A stretch of DNA of 64,000 nt from Sinanaerobacter sp. ZZT-01 (GCF_035621135.1 NZ_CP141728.1:3100001-3164000), one strand, 5' to 3'; counted from the stretch's first letter, positions 1 to 9,100 are shown. Made by a program: numbers and translations. Notes: generated by a model not told the origin, from the sequence alone.

Positions 1-215
1 ACCATTAGAATCGTTTTATTATCTTCTGCAATACCGGAAAACATCATTTTAAATGGTGAGAAAGACATCTCTTCTTCAGCAGATGCAAGGGTTCCTGCCA
101 TACCTGCAGAATTGATTACAGTCGCTCCTTTAATCCCATTTTCATTTAGATTCATAAGCAATTTATTAAGAACGCTTATTTTATTAAGGACCAAAAATAA
201 TAGCTGTTTTTTCAC
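1..215 (-). CDS. PII-like nitrogen-regulator family protein (C-terminus cut by window edge)
   Basis: Not complete in the window: about 71 N-terminal residues are visible, starting at a GTG preceded by a good GAAAGGAGA ribosome binding site. The reading begins MKKQLLFLVLNKISVLNKLL and contains GIKGATVINSAGMAG, which is the beta-strand, helix, glycine-rich turn pattern of small PII-like (ferredoxin-fold) proteins. In that family a trimer senses small molecules and modulates a membrane protein or enzyme. The partner cannot be seen because the following gene is outside the window. The leader upstream carries a promoter, a hexaloop hairpin and an intrinsic terminator, so expression is probably controlled by attenuation. 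Family assignment rests on pattern recognition only. Confidence 0.6.
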   Translation of the reverse strand, partial: MKKQLLFLVLNKISVLNKLLMNLNENGIKGATVINSAGMAGTLASAEEEMSFSPFKMMFSGIAEDNKTILM

Positions 216-270
216 AATTTTCTCCTTTCAAATATATAAAACCAATATCTGATACTTTAAATAAATTATA

Positions 271-321
271 AAAAAAAAGGCTTTTCATATCAGTGCCAAA
301 CGGCAACAATACCAAAAGCCC
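271..321 (-). terminator. Leader terminator/attenuator upstream of the PII-like gene
   Basis: On the minus strand GGGCTTTT pairs with AAAAGCC, which is followed directly by eight U residues. A second small hairpin (TGCC-GTTT-GGCA) sits in the loop. The terminator lies between the predicted promoter and the GTG start, so it acts inside the leader and not at the end of a gene. Confidence 0.6.
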
Positions 322-331
322 TTCTGCTTTT
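314..331 (-). promoter_or_regulatory. Candidate antiterminator hairpin with hexaloop
   Basis: AAAAGC-(AGAAGG)-GCTTTT on the minus strand forms a six-base-pair stem with a six-base loop. Its 3' arm is also the 5' arm of the leader terminator, so the two structures exclude each other. The loop has A at position 1 but A, not G, at position 4, so it departs from the ANTAR-target consensus. Confidence 0.4.
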
Positions 332-371
332 CCAGACGGTTCTTTTATTCTTTATTTTTAACTATATATTT

Positions 372-400
372 AGTGTATCACAAGCCAATCAGCAAAGCAA
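372..400 (-). promoter_or_regulatory. Predicted promoter of the PII-like gene
   Basis: Minus strand TTGCTT, 17 bases, TACACT. The predicted transcript would start near 365 and run through the hairpin and terminator before reaching the GTG. Confidence 0.4.
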
Positions 401-760
401 ATTGAAACACTATAGCGGAACTTCGGATCAACATAAGATAAAAGAACTTTATGTCTTCGGTACGAAAAATTTCTTCCAGCTTATCAAAATCAATTCTACA
501 ATATTTCTATTTGTACAAAAAACCTGATACGATTCAAGCAATCGTTTTGCTTCCTCTATTAATGAAGGAAGACCACGAATTGTCCCATATTGAAATAAGT
601 CTTGCCATAAGTGGTAATCGCTTTATTAAGACAGTGCAGAAAATCAGCATAAGGGAAAGACTTCCAGTACCAGTACAGATTCGTTTTATAGCTATTGTAG
701 CAGACTCTTTTCTATACTACAATATAAACAAAGCATAACAAACATAGCAGCTTATATATT
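401..760 (-). pseudogene. Possible decayed LysR-type regulator remnant
   Basis: This stretch has no convincing gene. In one minus-strand frame a short piece reads EAKRLLESYQ (from 523 to 552), the linker-helix sequence typical of LysR regulators. Neighbouring frames hold pieces that could be HTH remnants, all interrupted by stops. A LysR gene divergent from a drug/metabolite transporter is a common arrangement and would fit the gene that follows on the plus strand. The match is short and could be chance. A plus-strand open frame of 95 residues here has no family features and no ribosome binding site. Confidence 0.2.
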
Positions 761-801
761 AGTTTGTTTTATATAGGTTGTATTTTAAAAAGGTGGTTTT
801 C

Positions 802-1719
802 ATGAAAAATACTACAAAAGCATATTTAGCAATCACTCTCCAATCACTCATTATCGGTTTTTCTTTTTTATTTGTAAAAATAGCCCTTCGAAATGCTGAT
901 ACGATATCTTTACTTGCTCACAGATTTACATTGGCTGCACTTTGTATCTGTATTTATAGGTTTTTTAATCCGGGTAAAATTATTGTTAAGCGTGTAGATT
1001 GGTTAAAAATTATTCCATTTAGCTTTGCTTATCCGATTTCCTTTTTTCTGTTCCAAACGCTTGGACTGAAAATAATATCATCTTCCGAAGCAGGAATAGT
1101 ACAAGCCATCGCTCCGATTTTAACACTGATTGCCGCCAGAATTATATTAAAAGAGCAAATAAAAAATTTGCAAAAAGTTTTTATACTTATTTCTGTGTCC
1201 GGTGTGGTCTACATCAACGTATTAAACGGTTTTAATCTTAGCAATTACAGTTACTTTGGCTTTCTATTTATTTTTATGTCAGCAACATCATTTGCGATTT
1301 ACAATGTGCTGACCAAAAAGTTATCAAAGGATTATTCCGTATTTTCAATCGTATATGTCATGAGTATCACCGGTTGTATTGTATTTAACCTTATTTCTAT
1401 TTTCCTGCATATTATAAACGGTAATATTTCTTCTTATTTTGAACCATTTTCAGAGCCTTCTTTTGTTTGGGCGATTGTATATCTTGGGGTGATTTCATCT
1501 CTCCTAACATCTTTGCTTTCAACGTATGCCTTAGGAAAATTGGAAGCTACAAAGGTGGGCCTTTTTAGCAACGTATCAACGGTTGTTACAATCTTAGCAG
1601 GAACTGTCTTTTTGCACGAATCATTATACTATTATCATTACGTAGGAATTGTGGCAATTTTGGCTGGGACTATTGGATTCAATTTATTTAAGCTGCCTCA
1701 AAAGGATATTAGCAAGTAA
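802..1719 (+). CDS. EamA-family drug/metabolite transporter (DMT)
   Basis: An integral membrane carrier of about 305 residues with ten hydrophobic segments in two tandem EamA repeats. The second repeat starts near YLGVISSLLTSLLSTYALGK, and the family signature of an exporter for amino acids or metabolites is visible in KLEATKVGLFSNVSTVVTIL. I chose the ATG at 802, which has AGGTGG six bases upstream. An in-frame TTG eight codons earlier has no ribosome binding site. The gene is monocistronic: a strong bidirectional terminator follows. Substrate cannot be told from the sequence. Confidence 0.85.
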   Translation: MKNTTKAYLAITLQSLIIGFSFLFVKIALRNADTISLLAHRFTLAALCICIYRFFNPGKIIVKRVDWLKIIPFSFAYPISFFLFQTLGLKIISSSEAGIVQAIAPILTLIAARIILKEQIKNLQKVFILISVSGVVYINVLNGFNLSNYSYFGFLFIFMSATSFAIYNVLTKKLSKDYSVFSIVYVMSITGCIVFNLISIFLHIINGNISSYFEPFSEPSFVWAIVYLGVISSLLTSLLSTYALGKLEATKVGLFSNVSTVVTILAGTVFLHESLYYYHYVGIVAILAGTIGFNLFKLPQKDISK

Positions 1720-1764
1720 ACTAAACCAGTAATGTAGTCAGAACCTCTTCTAAAGCTACAATCA

Positions 1765-1803
1765 AAAAGCCTTATTCAATTTTATTTCGAATAAGACTTT
1801 TAC
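1765..1803. terminator. Bidirectional terminator between convergent genes
   Basis: CTTATTC pairs with GAATAAG, flanked by A-rich sequence on the left and T-rich sequence on the right. It serves the transporter on the plus strand and the chemoreceptor on the minus strand. Confidence 0.65.
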
Positions 1804-1906
1804 TTATATTTATAATTATATCTATTTTCAGCTATTGATTGAGAAGTAAACGATTTTTCAGGTTCTTTTCATTCGTATGTTCTTTTCTATCTTGTTAATT
1901 TGTTTT

Positions 1907-3673
1907 TTAATATTTATTAGATACTGTATTATTTTCTTCTAAACCCATGTAACTTTCTTCTGCTGCCATTCCAATAGAAGCAGAAGTTTCTTTTCGAAGC
2001 TTGAATTTACTAATCAAATCCTTTAGCATTTGTGCTTGTCCCGATAATTCCTCACTAGCAGCGGCACTTTCCTCTGCAGTCGCACTGTTCGTCTGAACGA
2101 CTGATGCAATTTGCTCAACACCAATATTCACTTGATTAACCGATTGCGCCTGCTGTTCAGAAGCTTCTGCAATTCGGTCGATTAACTGAACAGCTTCCTG
2201 TGTCACCTTAGCACTTTCCTCTAATGATTTTGCCGTATTTCCTGCAATTTTTGATCCTTTTTGAACGGAAACAAGAGTCTCTTCAATTAAATCTGTTGTA
2301 CTTTTCGCTGCTTCCGCAGATTTACTTGCAAGATTTCTAACCTCATCTGCGACCACTGCGAATCCTTTCCCAGCAGTACCGGCTCGCGCTGCTTCCACTG
2401 CTGCATTTAAAGCTAAAATATTTGTTTGGAATGCAATATCTTCAATCACTTTTATAATCTTGGAGATTTCAGATGATTTTAAATTGATATCCTCCATAGC
2501 AGTTACCATATTTTTCATCTGCTCATTGCTTTTAACGATTTCATTTCCTGCTATTTCTGCACGGCTATTTGCCATTTTCGCAGTCTCTGCGTTTAATTTC
2601 ACTTGTGAAGAAATTTCAGTAATAGAAGCGGACAATTCTTCAATAGAACTAGCCTGCTCAGTTGCACCTTGTGAGAGTGCTTGTGCTCCATTCGATACCT
2701 GATCTGATCCCACTGCAACTTGATCGGATGCCATTCCTATATTAGCCAAGGTGTGACTTAATGTTCGATTAATATGGCGAGTTGCCTGCAAGATTTGTTC
2801 ATATTCACCGAGATAGCGTTCTTCGCATTGAGTCTCTACTACAAAATTACCCATTGACATTTCGTTGAGTAAATATTGAATATCTTGAATGATTGTTTTC
2901 AGATCAAAGCTCATAGCAGTAAAGGCTTTCGCAATTTGTCCAACCTCATCATTCGATTCATAGCTGATATGTATATCCAAATTTCCATTTGTTATTTCAT
3001 TTGCAGCAATATTGATTTCTTCCATTGGCTTTACAATCATTCTCACAATATACACTGCCAGCAAAATCCCGCTTACCGTTACAACAGCTAAGACGCATAA
3101 AATAAATATAATTGAGAAAACAAACAAAGAGTGACTTTTGACACCGGCTTGATTTGCTCCCTCTTTATTGAATTCAACTATTTTCAGACATTTATTTGAT
3201 ACATCATCAAATAATATTCTCGATTCCTCCTGTATTTTTTGAATAGCAGAATCTGTCTGATTTTGACTGCTCAACTGTAATACCGTTTCACTTGCAGTAA
3301 GGTACTTATCCCATGCCGTTTTTGCATCTTCCATCAACCGACGGTCTTCCTCTCCTGTAAGCATAGTCTCATACGTTGCAAAAAATTCTTCGATTTCTTG
3401 TTTTTCCTCACTGATTTTATCATTATATTCTTGCATCTTTGCATTATCTTCAGAAAGTATATGCCCCAGTTCATAAATTCTGTAATCTGAAGTCATCGTG
3501 TTTATTTCTTCTGCTACAACTACAGACGGTAGCCACACTTGGTTAATATTCGTGCTCGAAGCACCAATTCGGCTCATCATTATAAGGGAAGCCGCCGCTA
3601 CTATGATAAGACATAGCAGTAAAACAAATACTAGTATAAATAATTTTTTTCCTATCTTTAATTGTTTCATCAT
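1907..3673 (-). CDS. Methyl-accepting chemotaxis protein
   Basis: A transmembrane chemoreceptor of about 588 residues. Domain order: a transmembrane helix (roughly residues 9 to 31), an extracellular four-helix-bundle sensor (35 to 185), a second transmembrane helix (about 187 to 212), HAMP, and a long cytoplasmic signalling coiled coil. The conserved hairpin tip is clear (FQTNILALNAAVEAARAG, then GFAVVADEVRNLA). The start at 3673 has AGAGGAG eight bases upstream and puts the first transmembrane helix at the N-terminus. A longer in-frame extension from 3769 adds a basic stretch with no signal character. Its ligand is unknown. A well-spaced promoter lies about 160 bases upstream. Confidence 0.92.
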   Translation of the reverse strand: MMKQLKIGKKLFILVFVLLLCLIIVAAASLIMMSRIGASSTNINQVWLPSVVVAEEINTMTSDYRIYELGHILSEDNAKMQEYNDKISEEKQEIEEFFATYETMLTGEEDRRLMEDAKTAWDKYLTASETVLQLSSQNQTDSAIQKIQEESRILFDDVSNKCLKIVEFNKEGANQAGVKSHSLFVFSIIFILCVLAVVTVSGILLAVYIVRMIVKPMEEINIAANEITNGNLDIHISYESNDEVGQIAKAFTAMSFDLKTIIQDIQYLLNEMSMGNFVVETQCEERYLGEYEQILQATRHINRTLSHTLANIGMASDQVAVGSDQVSNGAQALSQGATEQASSIEELSASITEISSQVKLNAETAKMANSRAEIAGNEIVKSNEQMKNMVTAMEDINLKSSEISKIIKVIEDIAFQTNILALNAAVEAARAGTAGKGFAVVADEVRNLASKSAEAAKSTTDLIEETLVSVQKGSKIAGNTAKSLEESAKVTQEAVQLIDRIAEASEQQAQSVNQVNIGVEQIASVVQTNSATAEESAAASEELSGQAQMLKDLISKFKLRKETSASIGMAAEESYMGLEENNTVSNKY

Positions 3674-3834
3674 AAATTCATCTCCTCTGTTCGCATGCTC
3701 ACATGTTTTGAAAGTTAAACGGTTATTTCTGATTCGTTTTCTCATAGCTGTCATAGATGAATTTGGCATTTCACAAATTTATACTTTATCGCCTCCTATC
3801 CTTTTTTAGTTTTGTAAGTCTATAATGATTAAAG

Positions 3835-3863
3835 ATTATATCATTATCTCTGTATACTTTAAA
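3835..3863 (-). promoter_or_regulatory. Predicted promoter of the chemoreceptor
   Basis: Minus strand TTTAAA, 17 bases, TATAAT. The leader between it and the ATG is about 150 bases long. I looked there for a GEMM c-di-GMP riboswitch core and did not find one. Confidence 0.5.
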
Positions 3864-3983
3864 TAAAAATAATCGTTCTTATTAAAGAATATTTTTTCTA
3901 TTTTTATTCTGTTTTATAACGTTTGCAGAAATTTCTCCATTCTACCTGCATGTTCATGTAAACAATTAAATCTAGGTGCTATT

Positions 3984-6128
3984 TTACCGTCTCTGTTTTT
4001 CTAGATAAGAAATAAATTGTTCGTAAGGCAACGCTTGGCTGTAAAGATAGCCTTGGTATTGATCACACCCTAATTCGTGCAGAATCTGTCGCTGCGCTTC
4101 CTCTTCAACATATTCTGCAATCACCGAATAGTTCAAAGTTTTTCCTAACGACACGATACTTGATACAATATTCTCGCAATTGCTATTGCTGATTAATTCC
4201 TTGATTAATGATCCGTCCAACTTAACGGTATCAAATTTATACTCTTTTAAATAGATCAGCGAATTGTGTCCCATACCGAAATCGTCCAAAGCTAATTGAA
4301 TTCCTAAATCTTTCACCTTCTTTAAACTAGATAATATTTCCTTGCTTCCTGAAAGAGCAACACGCTCTGTTATTTCTATTTTTAGATGTTCGGCCTTTAC
4401 TCCATACTTTTTTAACAGTTTCTCTAAATCTTTCACTAATTGACCATTTTCCAGCTGTACAGCAGAAACATTTACAGACATTGCAACATCTGTTATACCG
4501 AGCTGATTCAATTTTTTTAAATCAGCACACGCTGTATCAAAAATACAGTATCCAAGACGGTCAATGATCTGTGCTTCTTCTGCTAATGCAACGACAAGTG
4601 GAGTATAAATTACACCATAATTCCCATATTCCCATTTAAGAAGCGCCTCTGCTCCAAAAACTTCTCCCTTAAAGTTAACCTGCGGCTGGTAATATATCTG
4701 GATGTTTTTCTTTGAAAGCGCCGATTCCAAATTTGCAGTAAGAAATCTAGAAATATTTCCTATTTCATCATAGCGATTGAGAAGTGCCGACTTTTTCCCT
4801 TGCTCCTCTGCATGTTTATATGCTTGGATCACACGAAGCAGACTGCTCATGAAACGTTTGCTTCTGCTATTTTCTGCCGCTTTAACAAAAGGCATGTAAC
4901 AAAGCGTTCCAACTGCCAAATTGAGCAGTTGAAGAATACTTCCGCTTATAGACCCAGTCGAGAAATAACCACTGATTAAAATAGGGGTTGTCCATTCAAC
5001 TAAATGAACTGTATATGGTACAAATCCCAAATACATTGCAAGATAAGAGATTGTGGTAAAAAGTAAAGGAACAAAGAGGAAAGGAATGATATACACTGGA
5101 TTCAGTATAATTGGAATCCCAAAAATAATTAATTCATTTATATTAAAAAGAACCGGAATTATAGAAAGTTTCGCCTGCTTTCGAAGGTTTTTATGCTTTC
5201 CTGCGATTAAAATGGCTAAAACAAGACATAAGGATGCCCCACAGCCTCCCATTAAGACAAAATTATCAAAAAAGGTCTTCGTAAAAATATAAATCGGTGA
5301 TTCTCCTGCATGAATTGCAAATTGATTTCCGTAAAGAGCTGCTCCAAATACATTTTGAGCAACCGGCTCCATCATATTACTGCCGTGTATACCAAAAAAC
5401 CAGCATACATGAATCATAAATATAAAAAGTACGCCGCTAAAAAAAGAAGAATCTAACTGATGAAAGATACCATTTAAAATTTTAGAAATAAAAAATTGTA
5501 TATTATTGATACCGAAGAAATAAATCAGTGCACAGTTTACGATTGCAAATACAGAAATAGTAACTGCTGCAGGCAAAATTGCCGCCATCGCGTACTGAAA
5601 AGACGGTTCTGCTCCGTCAGCATACGATTTCATGCGAGGAAATGAAATCGTACTTAATTTAATGAATAGAAGCGAAGAAAAAAAAGAAATTAGCAACGCT
5701 ACAAAGATCCCCGTTACACCGAAAGTGGATAGGTTAAAATCACTTTTACTGATACCAAATACAGTCACAAACGAGCATAGCGACACAACGGATACCATAA
5801 TAGGAGGGATTTTACTGCCCTCCTTATCATTATATGTATTCGCAAAAGTATAACTAATGCAAAGAACAGCTAAAAGCGCATAGATATTAAAAGAACCATC
5901 TCGAATATATAGAAAGATATTTTTCCACCCTGCCCCAAACCATCGTTCCATTTTCATCTGATAATCAGGGATTGGCAGACTCATAAAAACAAGCGCAATA
6001 GACCCAATCATTAAGATCGGAATCAAATAGGTCGTTCCTTGTCTGACCGCGAGTGGAAAAAGCAACTCTCCAAATTTTTTATTCAAATTTTTCATCCCAA
6101 TTATTAACTTCTTTAAGTGTTCCCTCAT
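3984..6128 (-). CDS. PTS EIIC-EAL fusion: sugar permease-like domain joined to c-di-GMP phosphodiesterase
   Basis: About 714 residues. The N-terminal part (roughly 15 to 440) is a multi-helix PTS permease of the lactose/cellobiose EIIC class, with WFFGIHGSNMMEPV as the substrate-loop signature and NINELIIFGIPI further on. The C-terminal part (about 465 to 710) is an EAL domain that should hydrolyse c-di-GMP: EALLKW, NVSAVQL, IEITERVAL, LALDDFGMGHNSL and KLDGSLIKEL are all present, so the metal and catalytic residues look intact. No EIIA or EIIB gene is nearby, so it probably acts as a sugar-responsive c-di-GMP sensor and not as a transporter. The ATG at 6128 has AAAGGTGG upstream. It lies in the same orientation as the chemoreceptor that follows. 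Confidence 0.88.
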   Translation of the reverse strand: MREHLKKLIIGMKNLNKKFGELLFPLAVRQGTTYLIPILMIGSIALVFMSLPIPDYQMKMERWFGAGWKNIFLYIRDGSFNIYALLAVLCISYTFANTYNDKEGSKIPPIMVSVVSLCSFVTVFGISKSDFNLSTFGVTGIFVALLISFFSSLLFIKLSTISFPRMKSYADGAEPSFQYAMAAILPAAVTISVFAIVNCALIYFFGINNIQFFISKILNGIFHQLDSSFFSGVLFIFMIHVCWFFGIHGSNMMEPVAQNVFGAALYGNQFAIHAGESPIYIFTKTFFDNFVLMGGCGASLCLVLAILIAGKHKNLRKQAKLSIIPVLFNINELIIFGIPIILNPVYIIPFLFVPLLFTTISYLAMYLGFVPYTVHLVEWTTPILISGYFSTGSISGSILQLLNLAVGTLCYMPFVKAAENSRSKRFMSSLLRVIQAYKHAEEQGKKSALLNRYDEIGNISRFLTANLESALSKKNIQIYYQPQVNFKGEVFGAEALLKWEYGNYGVIYTPLVVALAEEAQIIDRLGYCIFDTACADLKKLNQLGITDVAMSVNVSAVQLENGQLVKDLEKLLKKYGVKAEHLKIEITERVALSGSKEILSSLKKVKDLGIQLALDDFGMGHNSLIYLKEYKFDTVKLDGSLIKELISNSNCENIVSSIVSLGKTLNYSVIAEYVEEEAQRQILHELGCDQYQGYLYSQALPYEQFISYLEKQRR

Positions 6129-6248
6129 ATTCCCCACCTTTGGATATTACATCCATCATCTACTGTATCAAAGGTACTTAAAAGTCATATTTATTATTTA
6201 TAAAACAAGTTGAAATTATTTTATAAGAAATCTGGGATCCTCCTATAA

Positions 6249-6917
6249 TCACTTATATATTCCATACGTTTTATTTACATCTTGAATATAGATAATGCCA
6301 TTACCGGGTTCCTCTATTTTTAGCTCTTCTTTGATTGAAGTAACAATTTTCTCTGTTGATTCATGCTCTGAAAGGATCATGACAACTTCTCTTTCAGGTT
6401 CTATTTCCATAGAAAACAACTTGCTGGTTTCATGGATCCCGGAGCCTCTTGCATTCATAATGGTTCCTCCCTTTGACCCAGCCTTCGTCGCTGCATCGAT
6501 CACACATTCACCCTTTCCTTTATCTACAATCGTCGTTACTAGATGGTACATTGTATTATCCACCTCCCTCTCATTTTTTATATTACCGCACACAATGCTC
6601 TTTGTTCCTAAAACACCGCAAATAGAAGTCGCAAATGCAATCCCATGATTTGGTTTGTTAAATTCGAATTCTTTATTCATTTCTTCCAGTGCCTGCCGTG
6701 CAATCTTTTTATCTGCAACCATGAAAACACTTTCTTTTCTTACATCAGAAAGACCCATATAATCTAAAATACTGCTATTTACCGTTCCTCTGCTAAGCAT
6801 TATCGTTCCCCCAGGAATACCATGCTTTTTCGCAAGCCTAACTAATTTGCTTCCCAACCCGAAATTTACAATGATGCATATTAATTCGATATCAAAAGCT
6901 TCATCTTTCTTATCCAT
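6249..6917 (-). CDS. Tandem PII-like nitrogen-regulatory protein
   Basis: 222 residues containing two PII-like units. The first is near FDIELICIIVNFGLGSKLV with GIPGGTIMLSRGTVNSSILD. The second begins near MYHLVTTIVDKGKGECVID with AGSKGGTIMNARGSGIHETS and ends in REVVMILSEHESTEKIV. PII-like proteins bind nucleotides or other small ligands and regulate a partner, often a membrane transporter. The start overlaps the end of the DUF1538 gene by eight bases and has GGAGG upstream, so the two are translationally coupled. It probably controls the DUF1538 protein. The ligand is unknown. Confidence 0.75.
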   Translation of the reverse strand: MDKKDEAFDIELICIIVNFGLGSKLVRLAKKHGIPGGTIMLSRGTVNSSILDYMGLSDVRKESVFMVADKKIARQALEEMNKEFEFNKPNHGIAFATSICGVLGTKSIVCGNIKNEREVDNTMYHLVTTIVDKGKGECVIDAATKAGSKGGTIMNARGSGIHETSKLFSMEIEPEREVVMILSEHESTEKIVTSIKEELKIEEPGNGIIYIQDVNKTYGIYK

Positions 6918-8397
6918 TATCCATTCCTCCTTTTTTAGATTTCACCTTAAAAATAAAACCTAAAATTTGCAGCGTAATTAAAGGCGTCATTGCGACCATT
7001 GCAATAATTCCAAAAGCATCTATCAAGACATCTGCTCCTTCTATCCCCTGTGCAGCCCCCTGCGCAAACGCTAAAATAAATGTGGCAGTCATTGGACCGG
7101 ATGCGACCCCTCCTGAGTCAAATGCAATTCCAACAAATAATTTAGGTACTACATAAGTCATTGCGATTGAAATAACATAACCAGGCAGTAAATAATGCCA
7201 TAGCTGTATCTCAGGGACCAAGATTCTAATAATCGATAAAGCAACTGCTAAAGCCACCCCCAGAGCCAATGTAAACATTACAGCTTTTCTTTTGACATAT
7301 CCACTTGTAACATCTTCAATCTGCTGAGTAAGCACGTAAACGGCCGGTTCTGCAAGAATCGTAACCATACCTAATAGGAATCCAATTACAACCAAATAGA
7401 CTGGGTTGTCCATCAAGGCAAGCTGGTACCCAATTGTATTTCCAACTTCCATAAATCCCGCATTCACACCTAATAAAAAAAGTACTAAGCCTATAAAAGT
7501 AAAAAGTACACCAAATAAGATCTTCCTCGCTGCTGTTTTTGCCATTTTAAATGAAAATTTCTGAAAAACAAGAAATATCACCACAATGGGTGTTAGCGCA
7601 GCTAATGATTCCCCTGCTATTTTCGGAAAATGCTGAATAAATGGTCCAATGATAGATGTGGATACCTCATATGTACTATCCAGAGATCCTATAATTTGAT
7701 CTGTTTTGGATAGGATATTCATAATTAAAACGGATAGGATCGCTCCGGTAGAAGCAATTGCAATCAATCCAAAGCTATCTTTTTCTGATGCTTTACTGTC
7801 TTTTTTCAGTTGGGATACACCAATTGCAAGCGCTAAGATAAAGGGGACAGTCAAAGCTCCTGTCGTTGCACCGGAAGCATCAAAAGCAATTGCCATAAAT
7901 TCAGAAGAGCTGAATAGGCAAAGAATCAGGATCAGCCCATAAACAGCTGACAAGACTTTATACAGCGGAAAGTTATATATGATTCTGGAAAGTCCAACAG
8001 CAACCATTACCGCAATTCCGAAAGAGACAACAAGAATAATGCTGCTCTTGGAGATCATCCCTAAAGTGACACTATCAATCTGCCCTGACAAAATGTGCAG
8101 GTCTGGTTCAGCAACTGAAATGAAAAACCCCAGTAAGAGCCCCATAAATACTACAACCCAGACCTTATTCGATTTTACGATTGCTGCTCCCATATAGTTT
8201 CCAATCGGTGTAATGCCAATATCCACGCCGGTCAAAAAAATTGTCAATCCTAAAATAACCAGCACTGCTCCTATCAGGAATCTTATAATTAACGGTGTTT
8301 CCATTGACGTTAACGTAAAGTTTAAGATCAGTACAATAACAGTGATTGGAAAAACCGAGTACAATGCTTCTTTGAACTTTTCAAAAATGATATTCAA
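6910..8397 (-). CDS. DUF1538 family membrane protein (two tandem DUF1538 units)
   Basis: 495 residues, very hydrophobic, with an internal duplication. Both halves hold the same signature: GVDIGITPIGNYMGAAIV and GFFISVAEPDLHILS in the first, GVNAGFMEVGNTIGYQLA and GMVTILAEPAVYVLTQQ in the second. Each half ends in an AFDSGG or AFDASG motif followed by T-rich helices (IAFDASGATTGALTVPF, IAFDSGGVASGPMTATF). The repeated, inverted look suggests a transporter or channel fold. Its cargo is not known. The start is a TTG with GGGTG eight bases upstream. It overlaps the PII-like gene, which is the likely regulator. Confidence 0.8.
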   Translation of the reverse strand: MNIIFEKFKEALYSVFPITVIVLILNFTLTSMETPLIIRFLIGAVLVILGLTIFLTGVDIGITPIGNYMGAAIVKSNKVWVVVFMGLLLGFFISVAEPDLHILSGQIDSVTLGMISKSSIILVVSFGIAVMVAVGLSRIIYNFPLYKVLSAVYGLILILCLFSSSEFMAIAFDASGATTGALTVPFILALAIGVSQLKKDSKASEKDSFGLIAIASTGAILSVLIMNILSKTDQIIGSLDSTYEVSTSIIGPFIQHFPKIAGESLAALTPIVVIFLVFQKFSFKMAKTAARKILFGVLFTFIGLVLFLLGVNAGFMEVGNTIGYQLALMDNPVYLVVIGFLLGMVTILAEPAVYVLTQQIEDVTSGYVKRKAVMFTLALGVALAVALSIIRILVPEIQLWHYLLPGYVISIAMTYVVPKLFVGIAFDSGGVASGPMTATFILAFAQGAAQGIEGADVLIDAFGIIAMVAMTPLITLQILGFIFKVKSKKGGMDNG

Positions 8398-8601
8398 ATA
8401 TAAATCACCCTTTCTATGCGTTATAATTTAAAGGCAAGATAAACACTATTATTTGTCCAGACTTTGACATAGTGGATCGTATGTTTCTCTAAGTTGTCTT
8501 TTATCTCTTTCCTATCTTTTCTTACAGCATTTGGAAAATTATCTTAAAGCAAACATACCATTATTCCAATAGGATTGTCAAATGACTATTCTGTTACAAA
8601 T

Positions 8602-8650
8602 AAAAAAGCCTTATATCAAAAATCTTGCAAATTCATTCTGGTATAAGGAT
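8602..8650 (-). terminator. Terminator after the ABC-PadR operon
   Basis: Minus strand CCTTATA pairs with TATAAGG across a loop of about 26 bases, followed by CTTTTTTA. It lies just beyond the stop of the PadR gene. Confidence 0.6.
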
Positions 8651-8707
8651 TGATTAAAAATATGCTGTAAAAGGTCTCCTTTATTTTCCTTCTTTTAATC
8701 TATTGTT

Positions 8708-9100
8708 CTATTTTTCTAATAAAGCCTTTGCTTCTTTAATAATAACATTAATCGTTTTTTTGTAGGATTCCAGTGTATTTACCCAGTGCGAAAGACACTC
8801 TAAACCGGTTTCTGTTATGTGATAAACTTTTTTCGCAGGTCCTGTGCTTTCCAGCTCCCATTCAAACTGGATCAGACCTTTCTCCTGCAATGTATTCAAT
8901 GTGCGGTAAATCCCAGTTTTATCTGCTTTTTCTCCATTAAAAAGATCTTTGCTTTCCAACTCTTGAATAATTGAATATCCATGCAGATTCTTTTTTGTAA
9001 GTAAAATAAGTATATTAGGCTGAAGGAGCTTATCCAAATTATAGCCTTTGCAAGAACATCTCCCCTTAATATCAATCCTATCTTTTTTGTCATTTTCCAT
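8708..9100 (-). CDS. PadR-family transcriptional regulator
   Basis: About 130 residues. The winged helix is clear: LLQPNILILLTKKNLHGYSI, then TGIYRTLNTLQEKGLIQFEW (the recognition helix and wing) and KKVYHITETGLECL. A C-terminal helix for dimerisation follows. The N-terminus has a KGRCSCKGYN segment, two closely spaced cysteines ahead of the first DNA-binding helix, which is unusual and could be a redox or metal site. The ATG at 9100 has GGGGG nine bases upstream. It is the last gene of the ABC transporter operon, so it likely represses its own operon through the dyad at the promoter. Confidence 0.85.
   Translation of the reverse strand: MENDKKDRIDIKGRCSCKGYNLDKLLQPNILILLTKKNLHGYSIIQELESKDLFNGEKADKTGIYRTLNTLQEKGLIQFEWELESTGPAKKVYHITETGLECLSHWVNTLESYKKTINVIIKEAKALLEK

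Noticed and set aside
451-738. Plus-strand open frame of 95 residues
   Set aside because: No ribosome binding site, no family features, and the minus strand gives a better, though weak, explanation as a decayed regulator.
3670-3835. c-di-GMP riboswitch ahead of the chemoreceptor
   Set aside because: The conserved GEMM core and tetraloop receptor sequences are absent.
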